From NCBI GenBank assembly GCA_029051445.1, contig JAIDKP010000253.1, forward strand, positions 1 through 11,114: a stretch of 11,114 bases of DNA, written 5' to 3'. The notes below the pieces were generated by a model. It ran no database searches. It was given only the letters and a program-made list of their open reading frames with translations, and was not told the origin of the DNA. A program made the position numbers and the translations under genes. Position 1 is the first letter of the stretch. Every line of letters starts with the position of its first letter. Source of the DNA: Muribaculaceae bacterium. GTDB lineage: Bacteria > Bacteroidota > Bacteroidia > Bacteroidales > Muribaculaceae. Below are positions 1-7,432 of this stretch, piece by piece.

Positions 1-470
1 TCCTCGAAATTATCCAGCGTGTCACCGAGGCGAAGACCGTTGCGGCTCGTCTTGTCGGTATAGGTCGGTCCGATACCCTTGCCGGTAGTGCCGATCTTGC
101 TCTTTCCTTTGGCATTCTCGTTGGCCGCGTCGAGCAGACGGTGGGTAGGCATGATCAGGTGAGCCTTGCGCGACAGGCGCAGCACCTTGCGCAGATCAAC
201 GCCGCTTTTGGCAAGCTCCTCTGCCTCGTTTCTGAAAAGAATCGGGTCAAGCACGACTCCATTGCCGATGATGTTGATCTGTCCGTGCTGAAACACACCC
301 GAAGGGATCGAGCGAAGCACATATTTTTTTCCGTCAAACTCAAGCGTGTGTCCGGCATTGGGGCCACCCTGAAAACGGGCCACGGCATCATAGAGCGGTG
401 TAAGCACATCCACCACCTTGCCTTTACCCTCGTCGCCCCACTGCAGGCCGAGCAGAATGTCGATTTTCAT
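1..470 (-). CDS. purA: Adenylosuccinate synthase, N-terminal part (cut by window edge)
   Basis: This enzyme joins IMP and aspartate using GTP, the first committed step from IMP to AMP, in the cytoplasm. I translated the minus strand from the ATG at 470-468. The protein opens MKIDILLGLQWGDEGKGK, the family's P-loop-like signature, with the catalytic Asp13 inside it. NAGHT follows with the catalytic His41, and further downstream come the GNGVV segment (IMP-site region), a PTH motif, and GTTGKGIGPTY. About 156 codons are present of a family length near 420-430; the missing C-terminal part lies off the left edge and nothing suggests a broken gene. The start overlaps the stop of the Fur-family gene by four bases (ATGA), so it is the last visible gene of a prs-regulator-purA unit and is probably translationally coupled to the regulator. 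Identity is certain; coupling is inferred from spacing. Confidence 0.97.
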   Translation of the reverse strand, partial: MKIDILLGLQWGDEGKGKVVDVLTPLYDAVARFQGGPNAGHTLEFDGKKYVLRSIPSGVFQHGQINIIGNGVVLDPILFRNEAEELAKSGVDLRKVLRLSRKAHLIMPTHRLLDAANENAKGKSKIGTTGKGIGPTYTDKTSRNGLRLGDTLDNFE

Positions 471-967
471 AATTTCTTTTTAGATGTCTGGAGTTTTGTT
501 TCCAATTTGCGCCTGCACGACATGCAGAAACCATAGATATTCACCGAGCAGGATGTCGGATGAAAACTCTTGTAGCGTTTAGACTGCAGAGGCGCGATCA
601 CCGCACGGTCGGTCGAAGGCTTCACACGGCCGCAGACCGTGCATTCCATATAGATCTTGACCTGAAACCCGGCATTGCGGCGGTCATGCACAGCCGAGGC
701 CAGGGCATAGACACGATGACGGTGCCGGTTCCCGGCAGGAGCCACAATACCGGCCTCCACAAGAAGTCTGACCGTATTGACCACCGTGCCGCGCGAGATT
801 ATAGTGGAGGGAGAGACTTTCCGGGTCTCCTCATGGATCATGTCGATGCTGAACAGACCCGGAAATTTCTCGATAGCTTCAAGCACCACATACCGCTCGG
901 GAGTAGATCTCATCCCGCGTGAGGCGATAAACTCGCGCAGACGTGCGGCAGGTGATTCTATTTTCAC
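467..967 (-). CDS. Fur-family transcriptional regulator lacking the usual regulatory metal ligands
   Basis: A 166-residue protein with Fur architecture: an N-terminal winged helix (about residues 5-85; TPERYVVLEAI and the recognition-helix stretch RGTVVNTVRLLVEAGI) and a C-terminal dimerisation domain with two CxxC pairs (C109/C112 and C148/C151) that form the structural zinc site of this family. The regulatory-metal residues are not there. Aligned by eye to E. coli Fur, His33 is Leu38, Glu81 is Ala88, the HHHDH run is replaced by a longer stretch around residues 94-106, Glu101 is Pro117, and His125 (TNHSLYLYG) is Cys140 (TSCSVNIYG). DNA binding and dimerisation look possible, but classical iron, zinc or peroxide sensing does not. 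The start is GTG, chosen because it overlaps the prs stop by four bases (GTGA); the next in-frame Met is residue 19 and would cut the first helix. It sits between prs and purA, which suggests a role in purine nucleotide control. The basic tail (KLQTSKKKL) is unusual. It should not be called fur itself. Confidence 0.9.
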   Translation of the reverse strand: MKIESPAARLREFIASRGMRSTPERYVVLEAIEKFPGLFSIDMIHEETRKVSPSTIISRGTVVNTVRLLVEAGIVAPAGNRHRHRVYALASAVHDRRNAGFQVKIYMECTVCGRVKPSTDRAVIAPLQSKRYKSFHPTSCSVNIYGFCMSCRRKLETKLQTSKKKL

Positions 968-1905
968 TTTATAAGATACTGCGACGAGATCGACTCGTTC
1001 TCATGCACACGGCGGATAGTATCGGCAAACAGACGCGCAACCGACAGAATCGTCACCTTCGGGCAATGCTTGGTATAAGGTATGCTGTTGGTGAAAATCA
1101 TCTCACACAGAGAGCTGTTGGTCACACGCTCAGTAGCGGGATCGCTCATGATCGCATGAGAGCAAAGAGCCCTCACGGTCTTCGCACCGTGATTCATCAT
1201 CAGATCGGCAGCCTTAGTGATAGTGCCGGCGGTATCGGCCATGTCATCGACAAGAATCACATTCTTGTCCTGCACATCGCCGATAACGGTCATTGTGGCG
1301 ACAACATTGGCCTTCGCACGCTGCTTGTGGCACAGAACAAGAGGAAGATTCAGGTATTTCGCGTAATTGTTGGCACGCTTTGCGCCACCCACGTCAGGAG
1401 TAGCGATAACCATATCCTCGAGACCGAGCGACTGGATATAAGGGATAAACACCGAAGACGCATAGAGATGATCCACAGGTATGTCAAAAAAGCCCTGGAT
1501 CTGATCGGCATGGAGATCCATCGTGATCACGCGGTCGACGCCGGCCGCACTGAGCATATCGGCGACAAGCTTGGCGGCGATAGAGACACGCGGCTTGTCC
1601 TTGCGGTCCTGGCGGGCCCATCCGAAATAAGGAACTACAGCGATAACCGACTTGGCCGAAGCACGCTTGGCGGCATCAATCATCAGAAGAAGCTCCATGA
1701 GATTATCGCTGTTGGGGAAAGTCGACTGGACGAGATAAACCTCGCAGCCGCGTATCGATTCCTCAAACGAAACCTCAAACTCGCCGTCGGCAAAGTGCTG
1801 GATATTCATTTTGCCCAGCTCAACGCCGAGGTCTTTACAGATTTCCTCTGCGAGGTAGTGCGAGCGTGTGCCCGAAAACACTTTCAAAGGAGGTAATGAC
1901 GACAT
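964..1905 (-). CDS. prs: Ribose-phosphate pyrophosphokinase (PRPP synthetase)
   Basis: The enzyme makes PRPP from ribose-5-phosphate and ATP, supplying purine, pyrimidine, histidine, tryptophan and NAD synthesis. At 313 residues it has the normal class I length. Visible motifs are the N-terminal KVFSGTRSHYLAEEI segment, the FADGE loop, VVPYFGWARQDRKDKPR (ATP-binding flexible loop and RQDRK), the MDLHADQIQGFF metal/ATP region, and the PRPP-binding loop VDDMADTAGT at residues 219-228. The loop carries Ala223 where Val or Ile is usual, which is a mild change. The ATG at 1905 is followed directly by the conserved fold. It begins 12 bp after the stop of the GH13 gene with no room for a terminator, and its stop overlaps the GTG of the Fur-family gene. 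Co-transcription with the downstream regulator and purA is very likely; co-transcription with the upstream amylase gene is plausible. I found no TAnnTTTG promoter box close upstream. Confidence 0.97.
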   Translation of the reverse strand: MSSLPPLKVFSGTRSHYLAEEICKDLGVELGKMNIQHFADGEFEVSFEESIRGCEVYLVQSTFPNSDNLMELLLMIDAAKRASAKSVIAVVPYFGWARQDRKDKPRVSIAAKLVADMLSAAGVDRVITMDLHADQIQGFFDIPVDHLYASSVFIPYIQSLGLEDMVIATPDVGGAKRANNYAKYLNLPLVLCHKQRAKANVVATMTVIGDVQDKNVILVDDMADTAGTITKAADLMMNHGAKTVRALCSHAIMSDPATERVTNSSLCEMIFTNSIPYTKHCPKVTILSVARLFADTIRRVHENESISSQYLIK

Positions 1906-1917
1906 GTGATATGTTGT

Positions 1918-3681
1918 TTAATTGGTTTTTGTCTTTTTATTCTTTTTGGCTTTGCCCGTGCGGCATGGAGATGACTTCGACGAGTTCTTTTCAGGCTTCG
2001 GAACTGCAAGCTTCCACACGACTGCACCGTGCCCGCCCACAGTCGTGGCAAACGGAGCATCACACTCAAGCGACCTGATCTCACGCATACCCGTCAGAAG
2101 CTCGGTAGCCTCGACCGTGCCCTCAGGCAGACCGAGCACCTCAAAAGCATGACGCGGCAAATTTACAGCCAGATCACAGTCATGATCTGCGAAATTGGCC
2201 ACAACAAGAAGAGCCTCCCCGTCGGCGGCGCGCATAAACGCATACTGGCGGTGAGGATCAAACCTCTGGTTCTGGTAATTCACATACATCAGATCGAAAA
2301 AGCCCCCTTCTCTTATAGCCTTCTCACTGTTGCACAGCCTGAGCACACTGCGGTAGAGACCGCGAAGACGACGCTCATAAGGCTCAAGCTTCTCATCCGA
2401 GCAACGACCCTCGTCAAGCCAGCGGCGCAGAGTCGGTATGCTCCAGAAATCAAATATCGTAGTGCGGCCGTCGCGACCGCTGAATCCTTCTGCGTCGGCA
2501 CCCTTCTCGCCAAGTTCCTGGCCGGCATATACCATCATGGGGCCGGTACTGAGCATCGCCGACACTACAAGCGACGGAACAACACGGAGAGCATCGCCGG
2601 CATACTGTTCCGAGGCAAACCGCTGCTCATCGTGATTCTCCAGAAAATTCAGAAGATGAGATCCCAGGCCATCGACACGCTGCCAGCACGATGTGAGCTG
2701 AGCGGCCGACACATTGGAACACTCTATGGCACGCAACGTATCATAGAGATTCACCTTGTCATAGAGATAATCAAATCCGTCACGATATATAAACTCGCGA
2801 TAGAGATTCACATCATAGATCTCCGCGATAAACAGAATCTCGGGATAACGCTCCCTGACAGCCGGAATAGCCCATTCCCAGAACTCGACAGGCACCATGA
2901 ACGCCATGTCGCAGCGAAAACCGTCCACACCCTTCGATGCCCAGTAGCGCAATATATGCAGCATCTTGAGCCAGACCTGGGGGATCGGAGAAAAATGCCG
3001 TGATCCGTCACCATAGTCGACACCGTAATTGAGCTTTACAGTCTCATACCAGTCATTGGAAGTCGGGAAAGCAGTGAAACAGTCATTGCCCGATGCCTTC
3101 GCCGGAAACTCCACATAAGCATCGTCACCCTCTCCGAGAGGTATCGATGGAGAAAAGCGCTGGCGGGGAAGATAATAGAAATCGTTTTGGGGAGAAAAAA
3201 ACATGCCGGGATAATCCGACGCCCCGAAATCCTCTATGCCCGAAGGCTTGGCATCGCTGTGATAGCGGCGTGCCACATGATTGGGAACAAAATCGATTAT
3301 GACCTTCATGCCGGCCTCATGGGTGCGGGCAACAAGAGACTCAAACTCCTCCATGCGCCGGGGCACATCCACCGCTATATCGGGGTCGATATCATAATAA
3401 TCCGAAATAGCATACGGGCTACCGGCACGCCCCTTCACCACATAGGCATTGTCACGCTCGATCCCGTAACGGCTGTAATCCACATCATGGGCATGCTCGA
3501 TTACACCGGTATACCACACATGAGTGACCCCGAGATCCTTTATGCCCTCAAGCACACGCGGCGTGATATCATTCATCTTGCCGGAACCGTTCTGCTCTAT
3601 GCCCCCCCACGGCACACACCGGGAGTTATAGTTTGTGAAAAGCCGTGGCAAAAGCTGGTATATGATAGGTTTCTCCGTCAT
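1918..3681 (-). CDS. GH13 alpha-amylase-family glycoside hydrolase, cytoplasmic
   Basis: A 587-residue (beta/alpha)8-barrel enzyme acting on alpha-glucans or malto-oligosaccharides. The four GH13 signature regions are intact: DFVPNH (residues 130-135), GFRCDMAF with nucleophile Asp258, FIAEIYD with acid/base Glu287, and ENHDEQR with transition-state stabiliser Asp351. A C-terminal beta-sandwich follows and ends near GGHGAVVWKLA. There is no signal peptide, so it probably acts in the cytoplasm on imported or storage glucan, unlike the secreted Sus enzymes. The exact specificity (amylase, maltase, neopullulanase type) cannot be read from the sequence. I chose ATG at 3681; an in-frame GTG at 3687 would overlap the patatin stop by four bases (GTGA) and add two residues. 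After the fold comes a Lys-rich tail of about 23 residues (with GKAKKNKKTKTN at the end) that I cannot assign. It lies directly behind the patatin gene and 12 bp before prs. Confidence 0.93.
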   Translation of the reverse strand: MTEKPIIYQLLPRLFTNYNSRCVPWGGIEQNGSGKMNDITPRVLEGIKDLGVTHVWYTGVIEHAHDVDYSRYGIERDNAYVVKGRAGSPYAISDYYDIDPDIAVDVPRRMEEFESLVARTHEAGMKVIIDFVPNHVARRYHSDAKPSGIEDFGASDYPGMFFSPQNDFYYLPRQRFSPSIPLGEGDDAYVEFPAKASGNDCFTAFPTSNDWYETVKLNYGVDYGDGSRHFSPIPQVWLKMLHILRYWASKGVDGFRCDMAFMVPVEFWEWAIPAVRERYPEILFIAEIYDVNLYREFIYRDGFDYLYDKVNLYDTLRAIECSNVSAAQLTSCWQRVDGLGSHLLNFLENHDEQRFASEQYAGDALRVVPSLVVSAMLSTGPMMVYAGQELGEKGADAEGFSGRDGRTTIFDFWSIPTLRRWLDEGRCSDEKLEPYERRLRGLYRSVLRLCNSEKAIREGGFFDLMYVNYQNQRFDPHRQYAFMRAADGEALLVVANFADHDCDLAVNLPRHAFEVLGLPEGTVEATELLTGMREIRSLECDAPFATTVGGHGAVVWKLAVPKPEKNSSKSSPCRTGKAKKNKKTKTN

Positions 3682-3683
3682 TG

Positions 3684-4493
3684 TCACTTCACTGTCTGGC
3701 GATCGGCCGCAAAAGCGCTCCGTCCGGCCGAATAACCGGTCAGATAGACGCTGTGTATGTTCGATAAATCAAATACTCTGTAATGAGCCAGCATCTCGAC
3801 AGTCACGACCTTGTCGCAGAGAGGCTCGTCAAGACGCACGTTCGACTTGGCCAGAAGATGATAACTCCTCATGGCGACCTCTGTGAGAGTCGGACGGAAA
3901 TCATCCTCGCTCCTGACACATGGGCTGACATTGATACCCACGACACTATCGCAACAGTCACGCAGAAGCCATGCCGGAAGATTACGCGCCACACCGCCGT
4001 CCACATAATAGTGTCCGTCGATCAGCACCGGACGGAACAGCACGGGGATACTGCACGAAGCCATGACAGCCGGGCCGATATCACCGTGATCGATACAAAC
4101 CGCCTCACCCGTAGCTATGTCGGTCACACCGATCTTCACAGGCACAGGCAGATCTTCAAGCCGCTTATAGGGAGCGACAGTCTTCTCTATGAAACGTCTG
4201 AAAGGATCAAGACTGAAAATACCGCCGCCACCGTCGCGTATGGCAAGCGATGTCATCGACGAAAACTTGCAGCGGTCAAAACGCTTGTGGATCTCATCGG
4301 CATCGATACCCGACGCCCACATGACAGCTGCGACCGCACCTGCACTCACGCCCGCGATCACATCCGGCTTCCGGCCGAGCTCCTCCATTGCCTTCAGGAC
4401 TCCGCCGTGTGCGAAGCCACGGGCGCCGCCCCCGCTGAGGGCGACTCCCAGACCATATCGTGGAGATCCACTGTCAAAAGTCGGTCGAGTCAT
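3684..4493 (-). CDS. Patatin-like phospholipase (RssA-type)
   Basis: A 269-residue patatin-fold serine hydrolase, predicted to cleave acyl chains from phospholipids or related esters. The oxyanion-hole motif SGGGARGFAHGG lies at residues 20-31, the nucleophile elbow GVSAG at 48-52 (Ser50), and the catalytic aspartate in DGG at residue 165, so the Ser-Asp dyad is complete. There is no signal peptide or membrane segment; bacterial relatives of this short type are usually cytoplasmic or peripheral. The substrate is unknown. I use ATG 4493. A longer reading from TTG at 4517 is possible but would begin inside the TAnnTTTG box at 4515-4522, so it is disfavoured. It is the first gene of the leftward run, and its TGA is two bases before the ATG (or overlaps the GTG) of the GH13 gene, implying co-translation. 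Whether it shares a function with the amylase or purine genes is unclear. Confidence 0.92.
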   Translation of the reverse strand: MTRPTFDSGSPRYGLGVALSGGGARGFAHGGVLKAMEELGRKPDVIAGVSAGAVAAVMWASGIDADEIHKRFDRCKFSSMTSLAIRDGGGGIFSLDPFRRFIEKTVAPYKRLEDLPVPVKIGVTDIATGEAVCIDHGDIGPAVMASCSIPVLFRPVLIDGHYYVDGGVARNLPAWLLRDCCDSVVGINVSPCVRSEDDFRPTLTEVAMRSYHLLAKSNVRLDEPLCDKVVTVEMLAHYRVFDLSNIHSVYLTGYSAGRSAFAADRQTVK

Positions 4494-4514
4494 AATATTG
4501 ATACTGACTGAAGG

Positions 4515-4522
4515 CAAAATTA
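4515..4522 (-). promoter_or_regulatory. Probable Bacteroidetes -7 box for the leftward operon
   Basis: In the 53-bp divergent region 4494-4546 the minus strand reads TAATTTTG, a full match to the Bacteroidetes -7 consensus TAnnTTTG. A TTG that could serve as the -33 element lies 22 bases further upstream (4547-4545), overlapping the start codon of the divergent DUF4105 gene; this spacing is slightly longer than the usual 19-21. The predicted leader before the patatin ATG is only about 15-20 bases. I found no equally good box on the plus strand for the DUF4105 gene; a TAAATTCG at about 4532-4539 has one mismatch and lies too close to the start codon. Confidence 0.5.
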
Positions 4523-4546
4523 CAAATTATACCGTAAATTCGCACA

Positions 4547-5764
4547 ATGAAACAAATATTAATCGCCATATGCGGCATCTTATTGGGAACTATGGCCGCA
4601 CACGCCGGCGACACAGAAGCCGGCGACGCATCTGTCAGAAGCGTCTCGCTGCTCACATGCCATCCGGGCGACGAAGTCTATGAGCTTGAAGGACACACCG
4701 CACTGCGCATAATCTTCTCCGATGGAAACGACATGACCGTAAACTGGGGACTGTTTGACTTCAACTCCCCTAACTTCCTGTACCGCTTCGTAAAAGGAGA
4801 GACCGACTACCGCATGGGGGCGGTGCCCACATCACGTTTCCTCGCACAATACTCCGGCGAGGGACGCCGGGTCGACCAGACACCCCTCAACCTCACGCCG
4901 GCCGAACGCGACCGGCTAGTGTGGCTCATCGACAGCACATTCAACATCGGGTCACCCGTCTACCGCTACAACTACGTCCTCGACAACTGCGCCACACGAC
5001 CGATAGACTACATCGAGAACGCAATAGGATCCGCCATCATATTTGCCGACACAACCGCGCTCGGCGACAGAGCAGGCACCACATTCCGCGGCGACATGAC
5101 AGCATTCCACCGCAACTATCCGTGGTACCAGTTCGGCATAGACCTCGCGCTCGGATCAGGCATAGACCGCGGCATCTCGTCGCGCGAACACCTCTTTGCA
5201 CCCGCATCACTCGCACTCATGCTCAACGGGGCCACACGACCGGCACCCGATCATTCCGGACAGATCCTTATCGCCGGTCCGTCATCCGTGCTGTTGCCCA
5301 ACAACGGAGGCGGCCCGGCTGCACCCACCCCATGGCCGCTATCCCCGCTCGCAGTATGCACTCTCATTTGCCTGACAGCAATAGCAGTCTCAGCCCGCGA
5401 CATCCGCCGCCACAAGATATCCCGATGGTTCGACACAATATACTTCAACCTCGCAGGCACAGCGGGGCTCCTACTCACTTTCCTGATTTTCATATCAGTG
5501 CATTATGCCACATCCCCCAACTGGCTCTACCTGTGGCTCAACCCGCTATGCTTCATGGCAGGCACACTCATCTGGATAAAAAAATGCCGCAAAGTTGTTA
5601 TATTATATCAAATTGTTAACTTTGCAGCTATAGCAGCACTGGGCATCGCCGTCATCTGCGGAGCCCAGATGCTTAATTTTGCGTTTATACCTCTACTTGT
5701 AGCCGACATCCTAAGGGCTATCGTCTACATCCGCTCAGCGAAATGGCATTCAGCAACAATCTGA
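4547..5764 (+). CDS. DUF4105 / Lnb-type periplasmic-domain membrane protein
   Basis: A 405-residue protein with a signal peptide (residues 1-20, cleavage near AHA/GD), a periplasmic DUF4105 domain (about 33-230) and a C-terminal membrane part. The domain shows the family signature: LLTCHPGDEVYELEGHTALRI (36-56), NWGLFDFNSPNF (66-77), a YSGEGRRV block (102-109), and YNYVLDNCATRPIDY (141-155). His50 in GHTALR and Cys148 in DNCATR are the obvious candidates for a papain-like His-Cys pair in permuted order. About five hydrophobic helices follow (roughly 265-283, 298-320, 326-344, 350-372, 376-395), with the conserved-looking segment SPNWLYLWLNPL between the second and third. Database names for this family link it to lipoprotein N-acylation (Lnb); that function is not shown here. 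Its end overlaps the next gene by 22 bp, implying translational coupling. The ATG at 4547 is the only start that gives a full signal peptide. Confidence 0.88.
   Translation: MKQILIAICGILLGTMAAHAGDTEAGDASVRSVSLLTCHPGDEVYELEGHTALRIIFSDGNDMTVNWGLFDFNSPNFLYRFVKGETDYRMGAVPTSRFLAQYSGEGRRVDQTPLNLTPAERDRLVWLIDSTFNIGSPVYRYNYVLDNCATRPIDYIENAIGSAIIFADTTALGDRAGTTFRGDMTAFHRNYPWYQFGIDLALGSGIDRGISSREHLFAPASLALMLNGATRPAPDHSGQILIAGPSSVLLPNNGGGPAAPTPWPLSPLAVCTLICLTAIAVSARDIRRHKISRWFDTIYFNLAGTAGLLLTFLIFISVHYATSPNWLYLWLNPLCFMAGTLIWIKKCRKVVILYQIVNFAAIAALGIAVICGAQMLNFAFIPLLVADILRAIVYIRSAKWHSATI
5589..5625 (+). repeat. Inverted repeat in an AT-rich patch inside the DUF4105 gene
   Basis: The arms GCAAAGTT (5589-5596) and AACTTTGC (5618-5625) are perfect 8-base inverted copies separated by 21 AT-rich bases (5597-5617). 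The local base composition is far more AT-rich than the surrounding coding sequence. The pair coincides with the putative promoter at 5595-5624, so it could be an operator-like site, a weak RNA hairpin, or chance within codons for a membrane helix. Confidence 0.35.
5595..5624 (+). promoter_or_regulatory. Candidate internal Bacteroidetes promoter upstream of the pseudo-phosphatase and secA
   Basis: The -33 candidate TTG (5595-5597) is followed after exactly 19 bases by TAACTTTG (5617-5624), a full match to the TAnnTTTG -7 consensus. Both lie in an AT-rich patch near the 3' end of the DUF4105 gene. The start point would fall near 5630, giving a leader of about 110 bases before the ATG at 5743. 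It could allow the phosphatase-fold gene and secA to be expressed independently of the first gene. This is a motif match only. Confidence 0.45.
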
Positions 5765-7368
5765 CAATCAACAAGACCACTGTCGCCAGGAAACTTGCAG
5801 CCGCATTCATCCTGACAATGGCCGCCCCTGCGGCACACTCCGAGGACCCGGCAGCGAGGCCCGTACTCGTCGTCGGAGTGACAGTCGAAGGGTTGTCGGC
5901 CGACTATCTTGAACTTCTGCAAGGAAAATTTGGACCCGACGGGCTGAACCGCCTGCTGAAAGATGCAGTGACGATAACCGACCTCGACTTCGGCACACCG
6001 CTCGACGGAGCGGCGGCAGCCACCGTCATACACACAGGAGCGGCACCCACTGTCAACGGCATAGCGGCCGGATCGTTCTACAACCGGGATCTGAAGCGAA
6101 GCTACAGCGCGTTCCTCACCGACCCTGCCGCCGACATTCCGGCCAACTACTCCCCCCAACGCATTATCGCCACAACAATCGCCGACGAGTTGCGCATCGA
6201 CGGCGGAGGAATGGGAGAAGTGCACTCTATCGCGCCCGACGCCGCTCTCGCAATAGCTGGAGCAGGACATGCCGCCAACACAGCACACTGGATCAGCGAC
6301 ACCGACGGACGATGGGTGACATCAGCCGCCTACCCCGACAGTCCGCCACTGATACAGAACTACAACCGCACACATTCCGTAGCCACCGTACTCGACACAC
6401 TGGCATGGGCCCCCGTGATATCGGTCAGCGAATATCCCGACATTCCGTCATTCCGTCGGGCATACCCGTTCACCATCAGATTCGGCCGGGGAGAAGCGGC
6501 ACGATATGCAATGTTCAAGTCTGCCCCTGTGGTCAATCAGGTAGTGACCGATCTGGCCATAGAGTACATGCGGTCACTGGATCCGGGAAAACACGAAGCG
6601 CCCGACATGATCTCGCTTGCCTACACCGTAAGGCCATACCCTTATGGACGCGACAACGACTACAAGCTTGAGACAATGGACGGGTACCTGAGGCTCGACC
6701 GCGACATAGCAAGGCTGATGAAAGCCATCGACGAGAACGGCCCCGGAATGGATCGCACGCTCTTTTTTGTCGCAGGCACACCGCCCACATCGCGCACAAG
6801 ACGCGACGACGAAAAATGGCAGCTGCCCGGTGGAGAGTTCCACGTCAAGCGAGCGATTTCCCTGCTCAACCTATACCTCATCCAGAAATTCGGGAACGGA
6901 GAATGGATCACCGGCTATCACAACGGATATTTTTACATAAATCCGACACTTGTAGCAAACCTTGAGATAGATCCCGTTGTTGTCAGAAAGGAAACAGCGG
7001 CATTTCTGCGACGCATGAGCGGCGTGGCCTACGCCTACACCATCGATGAAGTCACTTCAAGAGACATACACGACAACTCGGAAGCTGTATGCCGCAACAC
7101 ACGGCTCGATTCCTCAGGCGACGTTCTTGTCACCGTAGCTCCGGGATGGCAGATTATTGAAGAAAACCAGACATCGACTCCCGTTCCGCTTGTCGAGCGC
7201 ATGGCATCATCCACGTCGCCCGCTTTCATCATGGCTCCCGGAGTAGCGCCGCAGAAAATCACGGTTCCGGTAGATGCGAGAGTTCTTGCACCCACCGTGA
7301 CCGGACTGATGCGCATACGGGCTCCGAGCGGAGCGTCGATTGCACCGCTGCGGCTGCTGAAACCGTAG
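5743..7368 (+). CDS. Secreted alkaline-phosphatase-superfamily protein, probably catalytically dead (PafA-like)
   Basis: A 541-residue protein with an N-terminal signal peptide (R16-K17, hydrophobic 18-31, cleavage near AHS/ED), so it acts in the periplasm or at the envelope. The fold is recognisable as PafA/phosphodiesterase type: [13 protein letters not shown] (39-51), [11 protein letters not shown] (64-74), [11 protein letters not shown] (97-107), the [13 protein letters not shown] insert (182-194), [12 protein letters not shown], and the C-terminal PAFIMAPG. Every catalytic position I can align is changed. The first metal Asp is Glu49, the nucleophile Thr falls on Gly89 within PLDGAAAAT, the DxxxH pair is replaced by YTVRPYPYG (294-302), the ADH pair by VAGTPP (343-348), and the late His by Ser near SSTSPAF. 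The reading frame is intact with good codons, so it is a maintained pseudoenzyme, not a pseudogene. Its start overlaps the DUF4105 gene by 22 bp, and secA follows after 64 bp. The function is unknown: a binding or scaffold role in the envelope is inference. Confidence 0.85.
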   Translation: MAFSNNLTINKTTVARKLAAAFILTMAAPAAHSEDPAARPVLVVGVTVEGLSADYLELLQGKFGPDGLNRLLKDAVTITDLDFGTPLDGAAAATVIHTGAAPTVNGIAAGSFYNRDLKRSYSAFLTDPAADIPANYSPQRIIATTIADELRIDGGGMGEVHSIAPDAALAIAGAGHAANTAHWISDTDGRWVTSAAYPDSPPLIQNYNRTHSVATVLDTLAWAPVISVSEYPDIPSFRRAYPFTIRFGRGEAARYAMFKSAPVVNQVVTDLAIEYMRSLDPGKHEAPDMISLAYTVRPYPYGRDNDYKLETMDGYLRLDRDIARLMKAIDENGPGMDRTLFFVAGTPPTSRTRRDDEKWQLPGGEFHVKRAISLLNLYLIQKFGNGEWITGYHNGYFYINPTLVANLEIDPVVVRKETAAFLRRMSGVAYAYTIDEVTSRDIHDNSEAVCRNTRLDSSGDVLVTVAPGWQIIEENQTSTPVPLVERMASSTSPAFIMAPGVAPQKITVPVDARVLAPTVTGLMRIRAPSGASIAPLRLLKP

Positions 7369-7432
7369 CTGTCACCATCCCCTATTTCCGTTCATCACAA
7401 GACACAACTTAGACAACACGCAAGAATTCAAT

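Noticed and set aside
1..470. purA as a truncated or broken gene
   Set aside because: The frame is open to the window edge with all N-terminal motifs intact; the truncation is caused by the window only.
943..1896. A 317-codon open frame on the plus strand opposite prs, and similar long frames at 2029-3003, 3187-3735 and 3783-4511
   Set aside because: They lie antisense to genes with unmistakable family motifs, encode Arg/His-rich products with no recognisable domain, and arise from codon bias in the true genes.
1886..1896. A perfect-looking Shine-Dalgarno (AAAGGAGG) before an ATG on the plus strand
   Set aside because: It is antisense to the first codons of prs; the frame behind it is short and overlaps the GH13 gene. 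Bacteroidota rarely rely on this motif.
4494..4517. Longer patatin start at TTG 4517
   Set aside because: The start would be inside the best promoter box, uses a rare codon, and adds eight residues with no family match; ATG 4493 is preferred.
5725..6288. A 187-codon minus-strand frame opposite the pseudo-phosphatase
   Set aside because: It is rich in Cys, Gly and Arg with no domain, and the plus-strand frame carries a signal peptide and family motifs.
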